Below, piece by piece: positions 6,269 through 9,568 of a stretch of DNA of 9,568 nt; position 1 is the first letter of the stretch, and every line of letters starts with the position of its first letter. Origin of the DNA: Bacillota bacterium. Its GTDB lineage: Bacteria > Bacillota > Clostridia > Acetivibrionales > DTU013. Under the pieces are notes generated by a model, which made no database searches, was not told where the DNA came from, and saw only the letters and a program-made list of their open reading frames with translations. Both the position numbers and the translations under genes were made by a program. The stretch covers positions 1-9,568 of the forward strand of contig JAEZJL010000432.1 in NCBI GenBank assembly GCA_023415815.1, given 5' to 3'.

Positions 6269-6296
6269 CGGCCCATCACAAGGGCTTTTCTTCAGC
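6244..6296 (+). repeat. Inverted repeat across the MarR gene end with inner hairpin
   Basis: GCTGAAGAAAA (6244-6254) is perfectly complementary to TTTTCTTCAGC (6286-6296), 11 pairs. Inside lies GCCC (6271-6274), a seven-base loop and GGGC (6282-6285), followed directly by TTTTCTT. The inner hairpin with its T-rich tail resembles a weak terminator; the outer stem would capture the same T-rich run. This could tune how much transcript reaches the ATPase gene. Confidence 0.4.
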
Positions 6297-6310
6297 CTAA
6301 TACTTCGTCT

Positions 6311-6322
6311 ATCGAAATATTC
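6311..6322 (-). repeat. GAATATTTCGAT element, copy 2
   Basis: Exact reverse complement of 5744-5755, located 29 bases before the start codon of the ArsA-like ATPase. See the copy at the MarR promoter for interpretation. Confidence 0.45.
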
Positions 6323-6350
6323 ATAGTTTGAATTATTGGAGGCAGGAATC

Positions 6351-7523
6351 ATGAGGATCATACTTTACACAGGCAAGGGCGGCGTCGGCAAAACAAGCAT
6401 CGCCGCTGCAACGGCGCTCCAGAGCGCAAAAAAAGGCCTGAAGACACTGGTGGTAAGCACGGACGCGGCACATAGCCTCGGCGATTCGCTTGATATAAAG
6501 CTGTCACCGGAGCCGGTTGAGATAAGCGAAAAGCTCTGGGCCCAGGAGATAGATTCCATCCACGAGGTGGAAAAGGGCTGGGGAAAAGTGCAGGAATACA
6601 TGACCGCGCTTTTTACCTCAAAAGCGATCAAGGATATAACCACGGAGGAACTCACGGTCTTTCCGGGCATGGAGGAATTGCTGAGCCTTCTCAGGATACT
6701 TGGCTATTACAGGGAAAAGACCTTCGACGTCATTATCATCGACTGTGCCCCTACAGGCGAAACGCTGGCGCTGCTCAGCTTCCCCGAGATGCTCCGGTGG
6801 TGGATGGATAAGCTGTTCCCTTTCAAGCGGAAAGCCCTGAAGGTCGTAAAGCCCATCGTCGAGCCGCTGCTCGGCGTACCGATGCCCGACGACGGCGTTA
6901 TGGGCGAGATACAAAACATATACAACCAGCTCGACGAAATGAAAAAGATCCTCTCCGACAGGGAAATCACCAGCATACGCATCGTGGTGAATCCGGAAAA
7001 GATGGTCATCAAGGAGGCACAGCGGAGCTTTACCTACCTGAACATCTATAACTATAACGTGGACGCCATCGTAGTAAACAGGGTCATGCCGGACAACGTG
7101 ACAGACGACTATTTCAAGGTGTGGAAGGATATACAGCGCAAATACAGGGAAATGATCCTCGAAAGCTTTTCACCGCTGCCCATCTATTACGCGCCGCTCT
7201 TCGAAAGGGAGATCATCGGGCTGGAGATGCTCGAAAGACTGGGAAAGGAGGTCTTCAAGAGCAATGATCCCGTAAGCATAGGATACGATATTCAAACCCA
7301 GCAGGTGACCAAGGAAGACGGCAATTATGTATTCTCCATCTACATGCCCTTTACCGAAAAAGGGGATCTGTCGCTGAACCAGAAGGCAGACGAGCTGATC
7401 GTGCGGGTAGGAAGCGTTAAACGCACCATCACACTGCCCAGGACGCTGCTGAACTATTCGGTGAAGGGGGCCAGATTTGAAAATGATATTTTAAAGATAA
7501 GGTTTGGTGATGAAAATGAATAA
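6351..7523 (+). CDS. ArsA/Get3-family ATPase with C-terminal HSP20-like domain
   Basis: A 390-residue cytosolic P-loop ATPase of the ArsA/Get3 group. Visible motifs: deviant Walker A GKGGVGKT (8-15), switch I STDAAHSLGDSL (36-47), switch II region IIIDCAPTGETLALLSFP (128-145), VVNPEKMVIKEAQRS (212-226) and VVNRVMPD (241-248). The end, about 310-387, has the strand pattern of an alpha-crystallin/HSP20 domain (YVFSIYMPF, ELIVRVGSVKRTITLP, ARFENDILKIRF), as in the ArsA_HSP20 family. The only cysteine is C132, so there is no arsenite-binding cysteine set and no Get3 CxxC; arsenite export is unlikely, and no arsB or arsD is nearby. A chaperone-like or targeting role is more plausible. ATG at 6351 follows GGAGG (6338-6342) by 8 bases. 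It overlaps the next gene by 14 bases. Confidence 0.92.
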   Translation: MRIILYTGKGGVGKTSIAAATALQSAKKGLKTLVVSTDAAHSLGDSLDIKLSPEPVEISEKLWAQEIDSIHEVEKGWGKVQEYMTALFTSKAIKDITTEELTVFPGMEELLSLLRILGYYREKTFDVIIIDCAPTGETLALLSFPEMLRWWMDKLFPFKRKALKVVKPIVEPLLGVPMPDDGVMGEIQNIYNQLDEMKKILSDREITSIRIVVNPEKMVIKEAQRSFTYLNIYNYNVDAIVVNRVMPDNVTDDYFKVWKDIQRKYREMILESFSPLPIYYAPLFEREIIGLEMLERLGKEVFKSNDPVSIGYDIQTQQVTKEDGNYVFSIYMPFTEKGDLSLNQKADELIVRVGSVKRTITLPRTLLNYSVKGARFENDILKIRFGDENE

Positions 7524-7737
7524 CTGCGATATCAACGATGTCATTGAAAAAATATTCATGAAAAAGCTGGAGCTGGGAGGCAAAGCGCTTGAGCTCCTCC
7601 CCTCCTCCGTCCGCCCTGCGGTAAAGGACCTGCAGACACAAACCCTGACCCTGTTGAGGGACGGCCTGGACCGGTACCTTAAAAATGACGGGCACGTAAA
7701 GGGTGAGCCTTCCCTCAAGAAAATCGAACTGGAATAG
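7510..7737 (+). CDS. Small helical protein with C-terminal LKKIELE tail
   Basis: I do not recognise a family for this 75-residue protein. Residues about 7-57 look helical and amphipathic (DINDVIEKIFMKKLELGGKA, then LQTQTLTLLRDGLDRYL), followed by a polar linker NDGHVKGEPS and a final LKKIELE. It overlaps the ATPase gene by 14 bases, so it is probably translationally coupled. The ATG at 7510 has a modest AAGG (7499-7502) seven bases upstream; ATG at 7516 is an alternative. The tail matches the end of the MarR protein. Over the last 24 bases the two genes agree at 19; four differences are in third codon positions and one changes Ile to Leu, which suggests the peptide itself is conserved. I infer an adaptor or subunit of the ATPase. 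Confidence 0.8.
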   Translation: MKMNNCDINDVIEKIFMKKLELGGKALELLPSSVRPAVKDLQTQTLTLLRDGLDRYLKNDGHVKGEPSLKKIELE

Positions 7738-7743
7738 AATTTT

Positions 7744-7766
7744 AGTGCCCGTATACTGCAGGCACT
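7744..7766. repeat. Small hairpin between convergent units
   Basis: AGTGCC (7744-7749), an 11-base loop and GGCACT (7761-7766) lie between the end of the small protein gene and the end of the mazF remnant. No T-run follows on either strand, so it is a poor terminator. I see no other transcript end here. Confidence 0.35.
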
Positions 7767-7781
7767 CGAAACTATTAGGTT

Positions 7782-8099
7782 TTACGTCAATTCAACAAAA
7801 CCGTAGATGATATCGACGACCTCTTCAATGATATCCCGCGGGGCTTTCTCCTTAAAAGAAGCGCTTCTTGCCGATATGTCAAGACTTTTTACCTGTTCGC
7901 ACATGACGACTCCTGTAGTCGTTGTCCGGGCGTCAAGAGCGACATGAAGGGGAAAGCCCCAATCGGTATTTGTAATGGGGCAGACCATTGCCATCTTTGT
8001 AAAATTGTTATCTGATAAAAGTATATACAAAGTTTCTACATTCCTCAATAATTTAAATTTATATCGCGTCCTATGTTGCCGATTAGGTCTCCATCTCAT
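7782..8099 (-). pseudogene. MazF/PemK-type toxin remnant
   Basis: The C-terminal two thirds read clearly as MazF: MAMVCPITNTDWGFPLHVALDAR, TTGVVMCEQVKSLDISARSASFKEKAPRDIIEEVVDII and a short tail. Intact relatives begin with a segment of the type GD(L/I)xWxxFxPxxGHEQxGxRPALVLS. Here GGAGACCTAATC, still encoding GDLI in another frame, and bases encoding QHRTR remain at about 8062-8091, but the middle is lost and the conserved Arg-Pro-Ala is replaced by unrelated residues before LLSDNNF. Loss of that arginine and of the N-terminal strand should abolish the RNase activity. The 105-residue frame is therefore a decayed gene. No MazE antitoxin is visible upstream on the minus strand. Confidence 0.78.
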
Positions 8100-8135
8100 T
8101 TAGTGGCACTACCGTAAAAATTTTATGGGTGAGCA

Positions 8136-8164
8136 GAAAAATAATCCACATGGCCGCCCGGCCA
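8136..8164 (-). terminator. Weak terminator after the GH8-like gene
   Basis: On the minus strand TGGCC (8164-8160), loop GGGC, GGCCA (8155-8151), then after eight bases a T-rich run ATTTTT. The stem is short and the T-run is displaced, so this is only a candidate. It sits three bases after the stop codon of the glycosidase gene. Confidence 0.35.
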
Positions 8165-8166
8165 GC

Positions 8167-9297
8167 TCAATGGTTTGCGAGCGCGAGCGACCAGAGCGCA
8201 GTAAGGTTGTCGAAGGCATGGAAATATCCGGTGGTAGGATCTCCGAAGCCCCCGTAATAGCGGGATTTCTTGTCCTGTACGGAAAACTTCAGCATTTGAT
8301 CGATCAGCCGGGAGTAGAGCTCCCTCTCTCCGGTCTTATCCGCATAAGCCGCGGCCAGGGCGTAAACAGCCGTGCTCTTCACGCCGTTGACGGGCTTCAG
8401 GGTATGCGGGTTGTACCAGGCGTAGAGTGGGCCTTTGTCTATTTCGGATTTCAGCCATTGCGTCAGGGCATAGGACTCCTCATTGACCTCCGCCAGGTGA
8501 ATGGCGGTTATAAGGGTGTAGGTAAGGCAGATGCCCTTGTCCTGCCTGTACTCTTCATCAAAAGCATACCCCCCCGAATCGTAGTCATAATATTTGAAAT
8601 AGAACGGCGAGCCGTCGCTTATCCTGCCGCCGTATATAATCGACAGGCCTCTTTCTTCTATGTTGAGCCAATTCCTGTTGAATTCGCTCAAGCCGTCCAT
8701 GGTGTATAGGTCTAGGTAGCAAAGCGGTATTCGGTGCTTGTTTTTTTCCGTCATCCAGTCGTAAAATTCATAGAGGTTTCTGCCATTCACCTGGAAGCTG
8801 AAAAGCCCCTCCTGCAAAAAGCCTGCAAGGTCGGCGTATTCCCCCTCGCCCCATTTTTCGGATGCATCCGTCAGCGCCCGGATGATCCTGAGATCGTCTA
8901 TTGCGGCATTGCACCCGGCATTGCTCTTTCCCACCCTCCATCTGACAAGGTGCTTATCCGTCAGCATCTTCTCCTTCAGGAACTTCACTTCCCTGTCAAA
9001 CTGCTCCCTTTTGCCGTCAAGCACGCAATACTGCATGAAAAGACCTACGGATTCGGACAGAGTGTCCCCGCTGCCCTGGTAGGACTTAAGGTTTGTAATG
9101 ACCCTTCCGTTTTCATCCACAAAGCCCCTTGATATGAAATTATATAAAAGCTCTTCGTACGGGACGTACTCACTGTTTGCCGAAGACGGCAGGCCTTCGT
9201 CGTACAGCATGACGGCAGGAATATTCAAAATGGATATATATATAACCATGTAGATTATGAAAAACAGAAAAATGAGGAATCCGGCCAGCCTTTTCAT
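8167..9297 (-). CDS. Membrane-anchored GH8-like glycosidase
   Basis: A 376-residue protein with an N-terminal membrane segment (about 4-30, without a clear cleavage site) and an outside domain resembling (alpha/alpha)6-barrel glycosidases of family 8. TLSESVGLFMQY (79-90) matches the family segment with the catalytic acid (E82), and LVRWRVGK ... NAAIDDLRIIRAL (117-142) matches the RWR...DxDLDIA segment (D134, D135). Aromatic- and glycine-rich stretches (YFKYYDYDSGGYAF, RYYGGFGDPTTGYFHAFDN) fit a sugar-binding cleft. GH8 enzymes cut beta-1,4-linked polymers such as cellulose or chitosan and are also found in exopolysaccharide loci; the substrate here is unknown. ATG at 9297 follows GGAGG by seven bases. 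It lies downstream of the AgrD-like gene on the same strand, but a strong terminator separates them. Confidence 0.78.
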   Translation of the reverse strand: MKRLAGFLIFLFFIIYMVIYISILNIPAVMLYDEGLPSSANSEYVPYEELLYNFISRGFVDENGRVITNLKSYQGSGDTLSESVGLFMQYCVLDGKREQFDREVKFLKEKMLTDKHLVRWRVGKSNAGCNAAIDDLRIIRALTDASEKWGEGEYADLAGFLQEGLFSFQVNGRNLYEFYDWMTEKNKHRIPLCYLDLYTMDGLSEFNRNWLNIEERGLSIIYGGRISDGSPFYFKYYDYDSGGYAFDEEYRQDKGICLTYTLITAIHLAEVNEESYALTQWLKSEIDKGPLYAWYNPHTLKPVNGVKSTAVYALAAAYADKTGERELYSRLIDQMLKFSVQDKKSRYYGGFGDPTTGYFHAFDNLTALWSLALANH

Positions 9298-9365
9298 AAC
9301 ACCGCCTCCCTGTCATGTAATATATGTATGTCCGTAAGGCGGAATATATGAAAACCAGGACGTGG

Positions 9366-9384
9366 AACCGCTTCGGAAGCGGTT
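9366..9384. promoter_or_regulatory. Palindrome upstream of the GH8-like gene (operator candidate)
   Basis: AACCGCTT-CGG-AAGCGGTT is an inverted repeat with two perfect 8-base arms. Neither strand has a T-run after it, so it does not work as a terminator. It lies 69 bases before the glycosidase start codon, in the only gap that can hold its promoter. TATATT boxes occur on the minus strand at about 9346 and 9319, but neither has a good -35 partner, so I do not call the promoter. Confidence 0.45.
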
Positions 9385-9385
9385 A

Positions 9386-9415
9386 AAAAAGAGAGCCTTT
9401 GAAGGCTCTCTTTTT
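9386..9415. terminator. Bidirectional intrinsic terminator after the AgrD-like gene
   Basis: AAAAAGAGAGCCTT (9386-9399), a two-base centre, and AAGGCTCTCTTTTT (9402-9415) form a perfect inverted repeat: a GAGAGCC/GGCTCTC stem core with A-run and T-run on opposite sides, so it can work on both strands. On the minus strand it begins at the stop codon of the 40-residue gene and closes that transcript. Confidence 0.9.
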
Positions 9416-9536
9416 ACTTAAGCAGAGATTTCGGAACTTTCGGCTGGTAAATAAGGAAACACCATGATGCAGAAGCTACCGAGATGGAGGCCAGGAAAAC
9501 CAGGAGGACAGCGAGCAGCGAAAACAGCTTTTTCAT
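9414..9536 (-). CDS. AgrD-like cyclic lactone autoinducer precursor
   Basis: A 40-residue peptide. It has a basic start and hydrophobic helix (MKKLFSLLAVLLVFLASISV, residues 1-20), then ASASW, a single cysteine at 26 in CFLIY (26-30), and the tail QPKVPKSLLK (31-40). This layout, with a membrane-bound leader, one cysteine starting a five-residue ring and a proline-rich charged tail like YxPxxPxxL, matches AgrD-type precursors of clostridia. AgrB would cut after the ring and form a thiolactone between Cys26 and Tyr30; the exported peptide signals to a histidine kinase. ATG at 9536 follows AGGAGAG by about six bases. A terminator follows at once. Neither agrB nor the sensor is within the window; agrB is expected just upstream, beyond 9568. 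Confidence 0.85.
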   Translation of the reverse strand: MKKLFSLLAVLLVFLASISVASASWCFLIYQPKVPKSLLK

Positions 9537-9568
9537 TACAATCTCTCCTTTCATTAGTAGTATGAAAT

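Noticed and set aside
6351..7523. Arsenic resistance (arsA of an arsenite pump)
   Set aside because: There is only one cysteine and it lies in the ATP-binding core; no arsB, arsD or arsR is nearby and the C-terminus is HSP20-like.
8100..8166. Possible MazE antitoxin before the mazF remnant
   Set aside because: No frame of useful length or MazE-like ending is visible; stops occur in all minus-strand frames within a few codons.
8125..8709. Open frame of 194 codons on the plus strand, and another at 8734-9132
   Set aside because: Both are antisense to the GH8-like gene, which has a ribosome binding site, membrane anchor and family motifs.
9366..9384. Palindrome as a second terminator
   Set aside because: Neither strand has a T-run after the hairpin, so it is listed as an operator candidate instead.
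1..9568. CRISPR array, tRNA or rRNA genes, insertion sequences
   Set aside because: No regularly spaced repeats, no cloverleaf or rRNA-like sequence, and no transposase or terminal repeats were found.

Overview
The window looks like chromosomal DNA from an anaerobic, spore-forming member of the Clostridia (Bacillota). The evidence is a YyaC/DUF1256 sporulation protein, a rubredoxin, a Gram-positive-type glutamine synthetase paired with a receiver-domain regulator, strong GGAGG-type ribosome binding sites, sigma-A-like promoters and a small AgrD-like signal peptide gene. The species cannot be named from the sequence.

Left part (1-3516), all on the minus strand. Reading in the transcription direction: yyaC (3516-2917), a six-helix membrane protein (2794-2267), rubredoxin (2169-2011), glnA (1845-511) and a partial response regulator that runs off the left edge (389-1). 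glnA has its own promoter and a leader of about 125 nt that holds a complete intrinsic terminator, so it looks controlled by attenuation. A second strong terminator separates glnA from the regulator. The regulator resembles the glnA-linked NitR/NasT (ANTAR) type, but its receiver has lost the usual phosphorylation residues.

Middle part (3650-7737), all on the plus strand. First comes a PAS-PP2C (RsbU/SpoIIE-like) phosphatase, divergent from yyaC. Next is an MNT-HEPN toxin-antitoxin pair whose HEPN gene is broken by a one-base frameshift. Then comes a three-gene unit: a MarR regulator, an ArsA/Get3-like ATPase with a C-terminal HSP20-like domain, and a 75-residue helical protein. The MarR protein and the small protein end in nearly the same tail (LKKIEIE and LKKIELE). 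This is the I-x-I/L type of motif with which small heat-shock proteins dock onto alpha-crystallin domains, and such a domain sits at the C-terminus of the ATPase between them. A self-assembling MarR-ATPase-adaptor complex is therefore a testable idea and is the most novel-looking feature here.

Right part (7738-9568), all on the minus strand. It contains a decayed MazF toxin gene (8099-7782), a membrane-anchored GH8-like glycosidase (9297-8167), and a 40-residue AgrD-like cyclic peptide precursor (9536-9414) followed at once by a strong terminator. The matching agrB would be expected just beyond the right edge. Two damaged toxin-antitoxin loci on either side of the MarR-ArsA operon mark the 4.9-8.1 kb stretch as accessory or in flux.
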